A DNA stretch of 64,000 nt from Candidatus Omnitrophota bacterium (GCA_016934335.1 JAFGTC010000037.1:1-64000), one strand, 5' to 3'. Shown: positions 27,937-37,328, counted from the stretch's first letter. Program-made: numbers and translations. Notes: generated by a model from the letters alone, not told the origin.

Positions 27937-29280
27937 ATGAATGCGTTTCCCATGAAATGGAATAGTCTGCTCATATACTCGTTTCTTCTGACTGGCATCT
28001 TCACCACCGCAAGCGCTCAAGATGCTTCCTTATTATTCGATGTCAACGACGCCTCCGCTCCAGTTATCCAACCATGGAAAGTTATTCCTCTCGACCAGGA
28101 TTATGGCGGGCTTTGGGCGGTCGCCGGCGATGTAGATAATGACGGGCAGCCCGAAATCGTCAGTTCTGAAAATTATAACGAAAATGACGTCCATTACACA
28201 ACGACCGCCGTCGCCCAAAAACTTGACGGATCCATACTTTGGAAATGGGGCGATCCGGATGTTGGGCGCAAAATTTGGCATCATGACGTCGCCTGCCAGA
28301 TTCACGATTGGGATGGAGATGGAAACCGGGAAGTTGTTTTATTGACAAAAAAACATCTTGTCGAACTCGACGGTGCGACCGGTCAAGAAAAGCGCCGTTT
28401 TCCGATTCCGGAAGGCGCCAGCGATTGTCTTGTGTTCTGTGATTTATCCGGCAAAGGTCGAGCGACGGATGTGCTGGTTAAAAATCGCTATCGTCAAATC
28501 TGGGCGTTTAACCATGCGGGCGATCTGCTATGGACGGTGAAAGATCCCGGCGGCTTCCGAACATCTCACCAGCCGCGTCCGGTCGATCTGGACGGCGACG
28601 GCCGCGACGAAATCATGGCGGGCTATGCCATGCTTAATTCTGATGGCAGCGTTCGTTGGGTTTTCCAATCTCAATCCGTCGATCAGAGCCGAGGGCATCT
28701 GGATTGCATGCGGGTTGTACGCGAAGGACGCAATCCGGACGAATTCCGATTGGCGCTTACTTGCTGCGGCGCTAATAATATCGCCATGGTGGACGGCAAT
28801 GGCAAGGTCCTATGGGAAAAATCCGGCTATCATTTTGAATCGATCAACGTGGGATATGTGATTCCCGGTGAGCAAGAAACGCAAATTCTTGTCGATATCG
28901 ATCATAAGCCCCTGGGAGAAAGTCCATTATGGCTTCTTGACGCCAGCGGCGTTCACCTCGGCCGAATTGTCTCCGATTACTGCCGCCATCATAAACTGCT
29001 TGATTGGACCGGCGATGGATTTGACGAGATTTTTGTAGCTCACAACCGAGCCGTCTACGATGGCCGCGGTCGGCGCATCGCTTCATTGGCCAAACCGCAA
29101 AGATCGTCTTCAGCCGAAAAAGGCGAAGACAGTTTATTGCTAGGCGATATGACCGGCGACGGCGTTCAGGACGTCTTGCTCATTACGCCGGAATCGGTAA
29201 GCATCTTCAAAAATGAACATGGTAAGAAACCGAATAGCCCGGCGCCCTTGGGAACCGGACTGAATGTTACTTTATATTGA
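27937..29280 (+). CDS. Secreted FG-GAP/VCBS-type beta-propeller
   Basis: The 447-residue protein has a signal peptide (LLIYSFLLTGIFTTASAQ). At least five Ca-binding D-x-D-x-D-G loops recur at blade intervals: DVDNDGQPEIV, DWDGDGNREVV, DLDGDGRDEIM, DWTGDGFDEIF and DMTGDGVQDVL. This pattern fits an FG-GAP or rhamnogalacturonan-lyase-like propeller. No catalytic set was recognised, so binding or lyase activity is open. ATG27937 is chosen because the signal peptide follows and AAAGGA lies 12 nt upstream; ATG27952 is an alternative. It sits between the epimerase gene and a YjbQ gene. Confidence 0.85.
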   Translation: MNAFPMKWNSLLIYSFLLTGIFTTASAQDASLLFDVNDASAPVIQPWKVIPLDQDYGGLWAVAGDVDNDGQPEIVSSENYNENDVHYTTTAVAQKLDGSILWKWGDPDVGRKIWHHDVACQIHDWDGDGNREVVLLTKKHLVELDGATGQEKRRFPIPEGASDCLVFCDLSGKGRATDVLVKNRYRQIWAFNHAGDLLWTVKDPGGFRTSHQPRPVDLDGDGRDEIMAGYAMLNSDGSVRWVFQSQSVDQSRGHLDCMRVVREGRNPDEFRLALTCCGANNIAMVDGNGKVLWEKSGYHFESINVGYVIPGEQETQILVDIDHKPLGESPLWLLDASGVHLGRIVSDYCRHHKLLDWTGDGFDEIFVAHNRAVYDGRGRRIASLAKPQRSSSAEKGEDSLLLGDMTGDGVQDVLLITPESVSIFKNEHGKKPNSPAPLGTGLNVTLY

Positions 29281-29330
29281 ATCGCATAATGGAAATATAT
29301 CTCGATTCAAATCGGCGACGGCGTGATATT

Positions 29331-29738
29331 ATGAAAAAAGAAACCATAACTCTTCAAACAAGTTCAAGAACCGATTTTCTCCCTATTACCAAAAAAGTGC
29401 AGGCCGCTTTGTCCAAAATGAACGCAGGCGACGGCGTTTGCACCTTATATGTTCCTCACACGACGGCTGGGATATTCGTTAATGAAGGATACGATCCCGA
29501 TGTTATGCGAGATGTGGAATATGCTCTCGAAAAAGCCGTTCCCTGGCGCGCGGGCTACGCCCACAGCGAAGGCAACGCGGCGGCGCACATCAAGGCGATT
29601 TTGACCGGCAACAGCCAACAGGTTCTGGTAGAAAAAGGGAAGATTCTCCTTGGCCGCTGGGAGGAAATCTTCTTCGCGGAATTTGATGGGCCGCGCTCGC
29701 GAAGTTTGATTATAACATGCTCCGAATCATCTTCTTAA
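29331..29738 (+). CDS. YjbQ/UPF0047 family protein
   Basis: The 135-residue protein matches the YjbQ family: KKETITLQTSSRTDFLPIT at the start, LYVPHTTAGIFVNEGYDPDV, then AHSEGNAAAHIKAILTGNSQQVLVEKGKILLGRWEEIFFAEFDGPR. Family members form a trimeric barrel with a His/Glu metal site and some have weak thiamine-phosphate synthase activity. ATG29331 matches the family N-terminus and length. An in-frame TTG at 29277 overlapping the previous stop is an alternative but would add 18 unusual residues. It is probably cotranscribed with the FG-GAP gene. Confidence 0.92.
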   Translation: MKKETITLQTSSRTDFLPITKKVQAALSKMNAGDGVCTLYVPHTTAGIFVNEGYDPDVMRDVEYALEKAVPWRAGYAHSEGNAAAHIKAILTGNSQQVLVEKGKILLGRWEEIFFAEFDGPRSRSLIITCSESSS

Positions 29739-29869
29739 ACGCCAATCAATAAAATAGCATTGAAAAAAATCTCACTCTGGATATTCGTCTCAATCAAGTT
29801 TGATGCTATTATCCATTTCCCCTTTCTTGGAAAGAACATTCCTATTTATTTTCTGGTTGAGGAACATCC

Positions 29870-31879
29870 GTGGGCTTCAAGAATTTATTAAATCCCCAGC
29901 AATATGAAGCGGTTACGCATGGCGATGGCCCCCTGTTAGTACTGGCCGGCGCCGGCAGCGGGAAAACGAGAGTCATCGCCTATCGCATCGCTTATTTGAT
30001 CAAAAAACGCAAAATAGCGCCGTCGCAGATTCTTGGCGTGACCTTTACCAACAAAGCGGCGAACGAAATGCGCGAGCGCATCGCCAAATTAGTGGGCAAA
30101 CAGGCGGCGGAATTAACGCTGGGAACTTTCCATTCTCTGGGATTGAAGATCCTGCGCGAGCACGGTAAACATATCGGCTATCGCAGTAATTTTACGATTT
30201 ACAACGAGGGCGATCAGCTTTCTTTGGTGCGCACCCTGATTCGCGAACATCCCCAAAAACGAGAAAAATTCGATGCGGGCCTTTTGCTGTCTCGAATCAG
30301 CAGTTTCAAAAATAAATCGGTTGACGGCGCTTCCCGCTTCTCGGAATTCGGAGATAAATACGACCTGGTTTTCAGCGATGTTTTTCAAGGCTATCAGCAG
30401 CAGTTGCGCGCCTGTCAAGCGGTTGATTTCGATGATCTCATTCTTCTTCCCATCCGTATTCTAACCGACCATGCCGATATTCGCCGCGAATATCTGGAAC
30501 GATTTCAACATCTGCTCGTGGATGAATATCAGGATACCAATCACGGGCAATATTGTTTGATACGTCTGTTGGCGGGGAAAAAGCCCAACCTTTGCGTAGT
30601 CGGCGACGATGACCAGAGCATTTATGCCTGGCGCGGCGCCGAGGTTCGCAACATCCTCCAATTCTCCAAAGATTTTCCCAACGCCAAGGCGATCAAACTG
30701 GAACAGAATTATCGATCCACTCAAGTGATTCTCGACGCCGCTTATCACGTCATCAAAAACAATTCCAAGCGTCAGGAAAAGCGGCTTTGGACGGATCGCG
30801 GTCGCGGGCGAAACATAGATGCTTTTATTGCCCGCGATGAAAACGACGAAGCGAAAACCATCGCATGGCGAATCCAGGCCATCCAGGAAAACACTAAGGC
30901 GCCATGGGGCGATTTCGCCGTTCTTTATCGCAGCAATGTTCAATCGCGGGCGATCGAAAGCGCTTTGCGCATCGCCAAGATTCCGTATGAAGTCGTCGGC
31001 GGGTATGAATTTTTTGAACGGAAGGAGATTAAGGATATCGTCGCCTATCTGCGCGTCATCAATAATCCCCGCGACGATCTCAGCCTTCTACGCATCGTCA
31101 ATGTGCCGCGGCGCGGAATCGGCGGCAATACGATTGTCAAATTGACGGATGCGGCTCATGAGAAGGGATCGCCGGTCATTCAAGCGCTGCGCCAGGCGAA
31201 AAATGACGACGAGGTCTCCCGTCCGGCCATGAGCGGAATTCAAAGTTTCGTCCGTCTCATTGACGAATTGCATCAAGAAATTCCTCATCAACCCGTGCCG
31301 GATTTAGTACGAATGGTGATCGAACGCAGCGGTTACAGAGAGGAGTTGGAGCGCACGATCGATGACGCGGCAATCTCTGCGATCAAGGTTGAAATGGTCG
31401 AAGAAATCGCTTCCGCCGCCGCGGCCTTCGCCGAGTCTCAGCCCAAGGGGAATTTAATGGACTTTATTGACACGATATCCTTGGGCGATGAACCCAACCA
31501 GAATGGGAAAAATAAACGGCGCAAGGGCGAAGCTGTCTTACTGGCGACTCTTCACAGCTCCAAAGGATTGGAATTTCCCTATGTTTTTTTATGCGGGCTG
31601 GAAGAGAAAATTCTGCCTCACGCTCGCTCCTTAAAAGATAATACCGACGTCGATGAAGAACGCCGGCTTTGTTATGTCGGCATGACGCGCGCCCGGCGAC
31701 ACCTTACTTTAAGTTTTACTCAGGAGCGCGTTCAATTCGGGCGCAGGGCCAAAAGAATCCCGTCTCGCTTTCTTAAGGAGATCTCTCCGGATCTTCTCTG
31801 CAAGCAGTTCAGCCATAGCCCCTTCTTTTTTCATCGGCAAAAACTACCTGACGCCTCCGACTCGGCTGAGCAGGAATAA
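29870..31879 (+). CDS. UvrD/Rep/PcrA-family DNA helicase
   Basis: The 669-residue SF1A helicase unwinds DNA 3' to 5' in repair or replication restart. Motifs in order are the Q-motif region LNPQQYEAV, Walker A LAGAGSGKTRVIAYRI, Ia TFTNKAANEMRERI, Walker B LLVDEYQDTNHGQY, III GDDDQSIYAWRGAE, IV LEQNYRS, V LATLHSSKGLEFPYVFLCG and VI RRLCYVGMTRARRHL. Length is close to E. coli Rep (673 aa) and shorter than UvrD. The start is GTG29870 with GAGGA upstream. The C-terminus lacks the long PcrA tail. Confidence 0.96.
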   Translation: MGFKNLLNPQQYEAVTHGDGPLLVLAGAGSGKTRVIAYRIAYLIKKRKIAPSQILGVTFTNKAANEMRERIAKLVGKQAAELTLGTFHSLGLKILREHGKHIGYRSNFTIYNEGDQLSLVRTLIREHPQKREKFDAGLLLSRISSFKNKSVDGASRFSEFGDKYDLVFSDVFQGYQQQLRACQAVDFDDLILLPIRILTDHADIRREYLERFQHLLVDEYQDTNHGQYCLIRLLAGKKPNLCVVGDDDQSIYAWRGAEVRNILQFSKDFPNAKAIKLEQNYRSTQVILDAAYHVIKNNSKRQEKRLWTDRGRGRNIDAFIARDENDEAKTIAWRIQAIQENTKAPWGDFAVLYRSNVQSRAIESALRIAKIPYEVVGGYEFFERKEIKDIVAYLRVINNPRDDLSLLRIVNVPRRGIGGNTIVKLTDAAHEKGSPVIQALRQAKNDDEVSRPAMSGIQSFVRLIDELHQEIPHQPVPDLVRMVIERSGYREELERTIDDAAISAIKVEMVEEIASAAAAFAESQPKGNLMDFIDTISLGDEPNQNGKNKRRKGEAVLLATLHSSKGLEFPYVFLCGLEEKILPHARSLKDNTDVDEERRLCYVGMTRARRHLTLSFTQERVQFGRRAKRIPSRFLKEISPDLLCKQFSHSPFFFHRQKLPDASDSAEQE

Positions 31880-32003
31880 GCCGCCCCGTTCTCACTTCCC
31901 TTGCGAAATCGCTTTGTTTTCCGCACTATAAAATAAAGACGATCAGACGAGGGATCTCTGAAAAACGGCGGAAATGCAATCTAAATATCGGGAGGATTGT
32001 TCC

Positions 32004-33365
32004 ATGGCGCATTCGAATCGACGTGAATTTCTATCCTTGACGGCCGGTGCGGCGGCGGGCGCGTTGATTTCGGAAGCGGCTTACGCCGGTAAGAAGCGCC
32101 CCAATATTCTTGTGATTTTGGTAGATGATCTTGGTTATGGCGATCTCAGCGCTTACGGCGCTCCCGACTTGAAAACGCCGAATATCGACGCCCTCATTGC
32201 GGAAGGTATGCGCTTCGATTGCTTTTACGCCAACTGCCCTGTATGTTCCCCCACGCGCGCCTCACTGTTAACCGGCCGGTATCCCCATCGAGTGGGCGTT
32301 CCAGGAGTCATCCGCACCCATGCCGATAATTCATGGGGGTATTTGGATCCCCACTGCGTTACGCTTCAAGACAGGCTGCGCAGCGCCGGCTATACGACGG
32401 CTCTGGTCGGGAAATGGCACTTGGGCCTGGAATCCCCCAACAAGCCCAATCAGCGAGGCTTCGATTTTTTCCATGGTTTTCTCGGCGATATGATGGATGA
32501 TTATTTTAATCATCGCCGGCATGGAATCAATTACATGCGCTTGGATGACCAAGAAATTGATCCTCAAGGGCATGCCACCGACCTCTTTACCGATTGGGCC
32601 TGCGATTATATTCGCCGCCAGTCGTCTTCCAGTCAGCCGTTTTTCCTGTATCTGGCTTACAATGCGCCGCACAGCCCGATCCAGCCTCGAGAGGATTGGC
32701 TCAAACGCATCCAACAGCGCGAGCCCCATATCGATCCGCAGCGCGCCAAGTTTGGAGCGCTTGTCGAACATCTCGATGACGGCGTCGGAAAAGTGATGAA
32801 AACCCTTCATGATGCCGGCCTTGACGAAAAAACATTGGTGGTTTTTTCCAGCGACAATGGCGGGCGTCTGCATTTCGGCGCCTGCAACGATCCACTGCGC
32901 GGCGAAAAAGGCGCTTTGTATGAGGGGGGGATTCGCGTTCCTACGGCTGTGCGCTGGCCGGGGCGCATCCCGGCGGCAGCGTGTTCAAACCGCATCGCCT
33001 TGACCATGGATATTATGCCGACGGTGCTTGACGCCGCTGGAATCAAAGTTCAGAGCGAGATAGACGGCCATACTTTCCTGCCAACGCTTCTGGGACGAAA
33101 TCAACCGCCTCTTGATCGGGATCTTTTTTTCATCCGGCGAGAAGGCGGCGCCTTCCAGGGCCGCACCATCGAAGCCATTCGACGCGGAGATTGGAAAATC
33201 ATGCGCCCCATGCCGGGCGAATCTCTCGAACTTTTCAATCTTCAGTCGGATCCTCGCGAATACATGAACAAGGCGGGGGTTGAAACAAGAGTATATGCCG
33301 AACTGGGGGGGCGTCTTTTGGATGAAATGGCGACGTACGATGACGTCCCATGGCAGCCGCCGTAG
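32004..33365 (+). CDS. Sulfatase, Tat-exported (arylsulfatase A-like)
   Basis: The 453-residue protein has a Tat signal (NRREFLSLTAGAAAGAL). The metal site VDDLGYGDLSAYG precedes the signature C-S-P-T-R with A-S-L-L-T-G-R starting at Cys81, the formylglycine precursor. GKWHLGLE, SSDNGGRLHFG and GEKGALYEGGIRVP follow as in the arylsulfatase A group. The C-terminal part (WKIMRP ... ELFNLQSDPREY) is complete. GGGAGGA lies about 6 nt before ATG32004. Maturation requires a formylglycine-generating enzyme or anSME, neither seen in this window. It follows the helicase gene after 124 nt. Confidence 0.95.
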   Translation: MAHSNRREFLSLTAGAAAGALISEAAYAGKKRPNILVILVDDLGYGDLSAYGAPDLKTPNIDALIAEGMRFDCFYANCPVCSPTRASLLTGRYPHRVGVPGVIRTHADNSWGYLDPHCVTLQDRLRSAGYTTALVGKWHLGLESPNKPNQRGFDFFHGFLGDMMDDYFNHRRHGINYMRLDDQEIDPQGHATDLFTDWACDYIRRQSSSSQPFFLYLAYNAPHSPIQPREDWLKRIQQREPHIDPQRAKFGALVEHLDDGVGKVMKTLHDAGLDEKTLVVFSSDNGGRLHFGACNDPLRGEKGALYEGGIRVPTAVRWPGRIPAAACSNRIALTMDIMPTVLDAAGIKVQSEIDGHTFLPTLLGRNQPPLDRDLFFIRREGGAFQGRTIEAIRRGDWKIMRPMPGESLELFNLQSDPREYMNKAGVETRVYAELGGRLLDEMATYDDVPWQPP

Positions 33366-33450
33366 CGTTGGAAAAAATGAATGACGCCTTCAATAATAAT
33401 GTTGTTTTCTATCTAAATCGCTCTATTTTTCGGAATAAAGAGATCGAATG

Positions 33451-33921
33451 CTAATCGTACAATTTTTCTCGTACGCGCCCCAAAAGCCCATTCATGGCGC
33501 CTAAATCTTTTTTGGAAAGCCCCCCCATGACCTCCCGAATTCTCGAATAATAGAGTATTTCCGCTTTCCCCAAAAGATGGCTGCCTTCTTTTGTCAATTG
33601 AACTTTATTGATTCGCCGGTCTCCCGGCGCCGGCGCGCGCCGCACCCAGCCGGCTTCCTCCATGCGATCGACCAGGCCGGTCACATTGGAGCGATTGACC
33701 AGCAGCCGCGCTCCCAGTTCGGTTTGAGTGATGCCTTCATGGTTCGATTGATGCTTTAGAAGAATTAAAACGTTGAACTGCGAATTGGTTAATCCCAAAG
33801 GGCGAAAAATGCGCTGCCCTTCTTTGGCGAGCATCTCGCCGGTCAACACGATATTCATGATCGCTTCGTGAGCGGTATCGGAGATTGGATTGGGCATTCC
33901 CAATTCTTGCTGCAATCCCAT
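33451..33921 (-). CDS. MarR-family transcriptional regulator
   Basis: The 156-residue protein has the MarR winged helix: LTNSQFNVLILLKHQ, QTELGARLLVNRSNVTGLVDRMEEAGWVRRAPAPGDRRINKVQLTKEG with the wing Asp-Arg-Arg. Dimerisation helices flank it. No conserved peroxide-sensing cysteine of the OhrR type is present. GGGAGGAT lies 7 nt before the ATG. It converges on the sulfatase gene and lies downstream of the glutathione peroxidase gene on the same strand, separated by a terminator. Ligand unknown. Confidence 0.92.
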   Translation of the reverse strand: MGLQQELGMPNPISDTAHEAIMNIVLTGEMLAKEGQRIFRPLGLTNSQFNVLILLKHQSNHEGITQTELGARLLVNRSNVTGLVDRMEEAGWVRRAPAPGDRRINKVQLTKEGSHLLGKAEILYYSRIREVMGGLSKKDLGAMNGLLGRVREKLYD

Positions 33922-33990
33922 TATTTTATCCTCCCGATTTTGGGATCATCATACGCCGAAGCGTCGAAACTGCGCCAAGGCAGTCTCATG

Positions 33991-34009
33991 TAACTTATTA
34001 TAACTTCAG
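33991..34009 (-). promoter_or_regulatory. Candidate -10 and repeat upstream of marR-like gene
   Basis: On the minus strand AAGTTA-TAAT-AAGTTA is a direct repeat that contains TATAAT (34002-33997) about 76 nt before the MarR start codon. No clear -35 was found. The repeat over the -10 could be a regulator site; this is speculative. Confidence 0.3.
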
Positions 34010-34047
34010 ATTGAAATAATTCATACCTAAACCGTTTAGTAAGAAAT

Positions 34048-34080
34048 AAAAAACCGCATCGGCGCAAGCCGTGCGGTTTT
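34048..34080 (-). terminator. Intrinsic terminator of the glutathione peroxidase gene
   Basis: AAAACCGCA (34050-34058) pairs with TGCGGTTTT (34072-34080), and an inner CGGC-GCAA-GCCG extends the stem around a GCAA loop. Read leftwards it runs into TTTTTATTTC. It isolates the peroxidase gene from the MarR gene. Confidence 0.8.
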
Positions 34081-34116
34081 GAAAAATGTCATGCGAATAC
34101 GCTTTTCCGGATTCTC

Positions 34117-34707
34117 TTAATCATCCTTTTTGGGAATTTCTTCCTTCAAAGCTTCTTCGATGGCTTCCTTAAGAATTTTGTCTGTCGGCTTTACTTTGCT
34201 GCGAAAACGATGAAGCAGCCGGCCGTCTCGCGCGATCAAGAATTTTTCGAAGTTCCACTTGATGTCGCCCGTGAAATCGGGATTTTTCTGCGTCGTCAAA
34301 TAGCGAAAAAGCGGATTCTGCTTTTCGCCTTTGACCACTACTTTGGAAAACATGGGAAAATTTACTTTGTAATTCAAGGTGCAAAATTCTTTGATTTCCT
34401 TATCGGCGCCCGGTTCTTGGCGACCGAATTCATTGGCTGGAAATCCCAAAACAACCAGCCCCTCTTTTTTATATTGTTTGTAAACGTCCACCATATCTTT
34501 GTATTGAGGCGTGTAGCCGCACTTGGAGGCCGTATTGACGATCAAAAGAACGTTACCTTTGAAATCCTTCATCTTCACTTCTTTTCCATCGATGTCTTTC
34601 ATCGTAAAATCGTAGAGGCTTTTTTCTTTTTCTGATTCATCGGCCATGACCATAGGGACGAGCGCAATCAAGGTAAGCACAACAGCGGCAATCATGAATT
34701 TTTTCAT
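34117..34707 (-). CDS. Glutathione peroxidase-family thiol peroxidase, exported
   Basis: The 196-residue protein has a signal peptide (FMIAAVVLTLIALVPMVMA) and a GPx thioredoxin fold. Peroxidatic Cys63 lies in NTASKCGYTPQ where animal enzymes have Sec. FPANEFGRQEPG supplies the Gln, and IKWNFEKFLIARDG supplies the Trp-Asn of the catalytic tetrad. A second Cys in EFCTLNY may resolve the sulfenate using thioredoxin. Bacterial Cys-GPx enzymes usually reduce peroxides in a thioredoxin-dependent way. Export to the periplasm is less usual. It is a single-gene leftward unit ending in the terminator at 34048. Confidence 0.94.
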   Translation of the reverse strand: MKKFMIAAVVLTLIALVPMVMADESEKEKSLYDFTMKDIDGKEVKMKDFKGNVLLIVNTASKCGYTPQYKDMVDVYKQYKKEGLVVLGFPANEFGRQEPGADKEIKEFCTLNYKVNFPMFSKVVVKGEKQNPLFRYLTTQKNPDFTGDIKWNFEKFLIARDGRLLHRFRSKVKPTDKILKEAIEEALKEEIPKKDD

Positions 34708-34771
34708 AGCGAGACTCCTAGAAACAAAAAATTAGGGCGAAGGAAGAATACCAAGGTTGGTCTTGAGATTT

Positions 34772-34788
34772 GACTATTATGTTTAGTC
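34772..34788. promoter_or_regulatory. Inverted repeat upstream of the peroxidase gene
   Basis: GACTA-n7-TAGTC lies 65 nt upstream of the GPx start codon in an AT-rich stretch. Its size fits a small dimeric regulator site, for example of the nearby MarR protein. No direct evidence of binding. Confidence 0.3.
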
Positions 34789-34911
34789 TAATATTAAAGA
34801 ATGGCTGGCGGCGTTCGGTTCGTCAAGCGGTTTTTAAGGGGAAGATTCTGAATGACTGGAACATTCGTCCAAATTTGACCGGTTCCTTCTGCATTGAACC
34901 GAAGTGGCTCC

Positions 34912-37143
34912 TCAATCCCACCGCGGGGGCTTAATCACGCTCAATAGGTTTGAAAAATCATCGGTCCAGACTTGGAAGCCGGGCGTAGGGCGTAATTCCT
35001 CCCAGGCAGGATCTTCGGACAACTTTTCCAAGACGCCGGAAGGCGGGCCCATCGCCGCCCAAATAGATGGATAAATCATCTTCTCTTTTTCAACGTACGA
35101 TTTATCCAGGTCGCGTTGGATCAACGCCCTCCAATCCGCCTCTCGGGCAAGCCCCGCCAATACCGGCGCCAAGTTCAAATATCGGTTGCTGATCTGATAG
35201 ATCAAGACGCCGTCTTTTTTTAACTTTGTTCGAATCATTTCGAAGGCTTCGCGCGTCAGCAGGTGGGTGGGGATGGAGCCGCTGCTGAAAGCGTCCATGA
35301 TGATGACGTCGTAGGATAGATCGGGCGCTTTTTCCAAGGTCAATCGCGCATCGCCCAAATGAATTTGAATAGCCGCTTTGGAGTCTCTCAAGAAAGTAAA
35401 ATAATCCGAATGCTGTGCGATTCGAACGACATTGGGATCGATTTCGTAATAATCGATCGCATCCCCCGCCCGGCCATAAGCGGCGATGGCGCCGACCCCC
35501 AATCCGGCGATCGCCATAGTTCGGGGCGCCGGCGACAAGGAATTCATGGCAGACAGGATTTGCCCGAAAGGCCCGGCTTCGGTGAAATAGGTCAGCGGGT
35601 TCATGTGATTTGAAGGATGCCGGCTTTGTGCTCCATGCAGCGTTGTTCCATGGTAAAAAAGAAAATATTCCTCTTTGGGATCCATTCTGATGAGCAGCGG
35701 CCCGAAAAAACTACGTTCGCGGTGAAGCACTTTGCGATAAGCGTCGTTGATGCGAAAACCTCCGACGATCAAGACGGCCAATAGGAAGCCTAAAACAATC
35801 GGGCGATTCACCCAACCGTAAAAATAGGCGGCGAAAAGAGACGAAACGATCAACAATCCGAAGATTCCGACATGGTAAGCCGCATCCGGATTGCCGATCA
35901 GAGGCCCCAATAGCAATATCCCTAGTCCTGCCAATAAACCGTAGGCGAACCGCCGCGTATTCGGTTTTGGATTGCTTTGTCGAGGGCGCAGCATGGCGGC
36001 CGCCGCAATGGCCAGCGGATATTCAAGGGGCGCGTCGAAAAGAAAGGGAGCGGCAATCGCGTTGATCAGTCCACCCGCCATCCCGCCCGCCGCCATCCAC
36101 AAGTAAAACTCGGTCAAATGTGAAGTTGCAGGACGGCGTTTGGCTAACTCGCCGTGGCAGACCATGGCGTGAATGAAGAAGGCTGTCAAATGGATGGGAA
36201 AGTTAATAAAAAGCGGGACTTTGCTTCCCCAAAAAAACAATAAAACCGGCGGGGCGAGCAGATAGGGCTGGATTCTCAATAGGAGGCCTCGCCGGAAAAG
36301 AGTCTTCCTCGCGAACACGAGGATGAACGTACTCAGATAAATGGCCAGCGGCGCAATCCACAGCAACGGTGCGGCGGCTAAATCGGTGGTCATATAGGTG
36401 GTCACTCCCAGCATCATGCTGGATGGCGCCAATGACAGAAGAAGCCAGCGCAGGCGATCGGACGCCGTGATCCTGGTTTGCGAGATCCCTGTTTGCGAAA
36501 TCCTGGTTTGATTATCTGGCTGTTCCCGCTTCTCGATATGAATGGAAATAGAAGGTGTTCTCCACAATGCGACTGCGCAGATAAGCGATAAAAAAAACAA
36601 TGCGACATACCCGGCGCTCCAAGCAAGCGCTTGATTGGAAAGGCGGAAATAAGGTTCTATTAAAATCGGGTATCCCAATAGAACGGCCAAACTTCCCAAG
36701 TTGCTCGCAGCATAAAGAAAATAGGGATCATGCGCCTCTTTATGGCGAGTAAACGAAAACCAGCGCTGCAGCATGGGGGCGGTGAACGAAATCACCCAGA
36801 ACGGCCAGCCGATGCACACTAACAATAGGTGCAAGAGCCACAAAATCGGCGCTCCCGCAGCGGGAGGCGGAGAAGCGTAATTCGCGGATATGGGAAGAAA
36901 GAAGAATCCGGCGCCCAGAAAGAGGCAATGAAGAACGGCCTGCCGCTTAACGCCGAATCGGCGGATCATCGCGTGGGCCGATGCGTATCCAGCCAACAGC
37001 GCCGCCTGATAAAAGACCATGCATGTATTCCATACGCCGGGAGTCCCTCCCAAATAAGGCAAAACCATTTTGGAAAAGAGGGGTTGGATCCAAAACAACA
37101 GCATTGCGCTGAGAAATAGCGTGACGGCGAACAATAGGACCAA
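34912..37143 (-). CDS. Membrane protein fused to spermidine synthase-like domain
   Basis: The 743-residue protein has about 12-14 membrane helices in its first 480 residues (FAVTLFLSAMLLFWIQPLFSKMVLPYLGGTPGVWN is a typical start). A cytoplasmic Rossmann domain follows (about 540-740) with AIAGLGVGAIAAYG, DYYEIDPNVVRIA, IHLGDARLTLEKAP and DVIIMDAFSSGSIPTHLLT. The last block matches spermidine synthase-like methyltransferase-fold proteins. Many such fusions occur in environmental bacteria without proven polyamine activity. The start is TTG37143 with GAGGGAG upstream. No polyamine genes are adjacent, so true function is open. Confidence 0.85.
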   Translation of the reverse strand: MVLLFAVTLFLSAMLLFWIQPLFSKMVLPYLGGTPGVWNTCMVFYQAALLAGYASAHAMIRRFGVKRQAVLHCLFLGAGFFFLPISANYASPPPAAGAPILWLLHLLLVCIGWPFWVISFTAPMLQRWFSFTRHKEAHDPYFLYAASNLGSLAVLLGYPILIEPYFRLSNQALAWSAGYVALFFLSLICAVALWRTPSISIHIEKREQPDNQTRISQTGISQTRITASDRLRWLLLSLAPSSMMLGVTTYMTTDLAAAPLLWIAPLAIYLSTFILVFARKTLFRRGLLLRIQPYLLAPPVLLFFWGSKVPLFINFPIHLTAFFIHAMVCHGELAKRRPATSHLTEFYLWMAAGGMAGGLINAIAAPFLFDAPLEYPLAIAAAAMLRPRQSNPKPNTRRFAYGLLAGLGILLLGPLIGNPDAAYHVGIFGLLIVSSLFAAYFYGWVNRPIVLGFLLAVLIVGGFRINDAYRKVLHRERSFFGPLLIRMDPKEEYFLFYHGTTLHGAQSRHPSNHMNPLTYFTEAGPFGQILSAMNSLSPAPRTMAIAGLGVGAIAAYGRAGDAIDYYEIDPNVVRIAQHSDYFTFLRDSKAAIQIHLGDARLTLEKAPDLSYDVIIMDAFSSGSIPTHLLTREAFEMIRTKLKKDGVLIYQISNRYLNLAPVLAGLAREADWRALIQRDLDKSYVEKEKMIYPSIWAAMGPPSGVLEKLSEDPAWEELRPTPGFQVWTDDFSNLLSVIKPPRWD

Positions 37144-37285
37144 TCGATTCTCCCTCGTGATCTTGAATCTATGAATTTGATGCTCGTTTTTTTGATTGTA
37201 ATCTCATTCATCATGAATCCGACATCGCTTCCGGGCTAGAGGCGCAAATCATCAGCTTTCCAGAGCCAGGTTCTCTTTTTCTCGG

Positions 37286-37328
37286 GATTATAATAAAGAC
37301 TCGCCCGTTCTTGAAAAAAAGGCGAGTC
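37286..37328 (-). terminator. Intrinsic terminator downstream of the 37383 gene
   Basis: GACTCGCC (37298-37305) pairs perfectly with GGCGAGTC (37321-37328) around a 15-nt loop. Read leftwards it is followed by TTTATTATAATCC, a T-rich tract. It lies 55 nt past the stop of the leftward gene ending at 37383. Confidence 0.6.
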
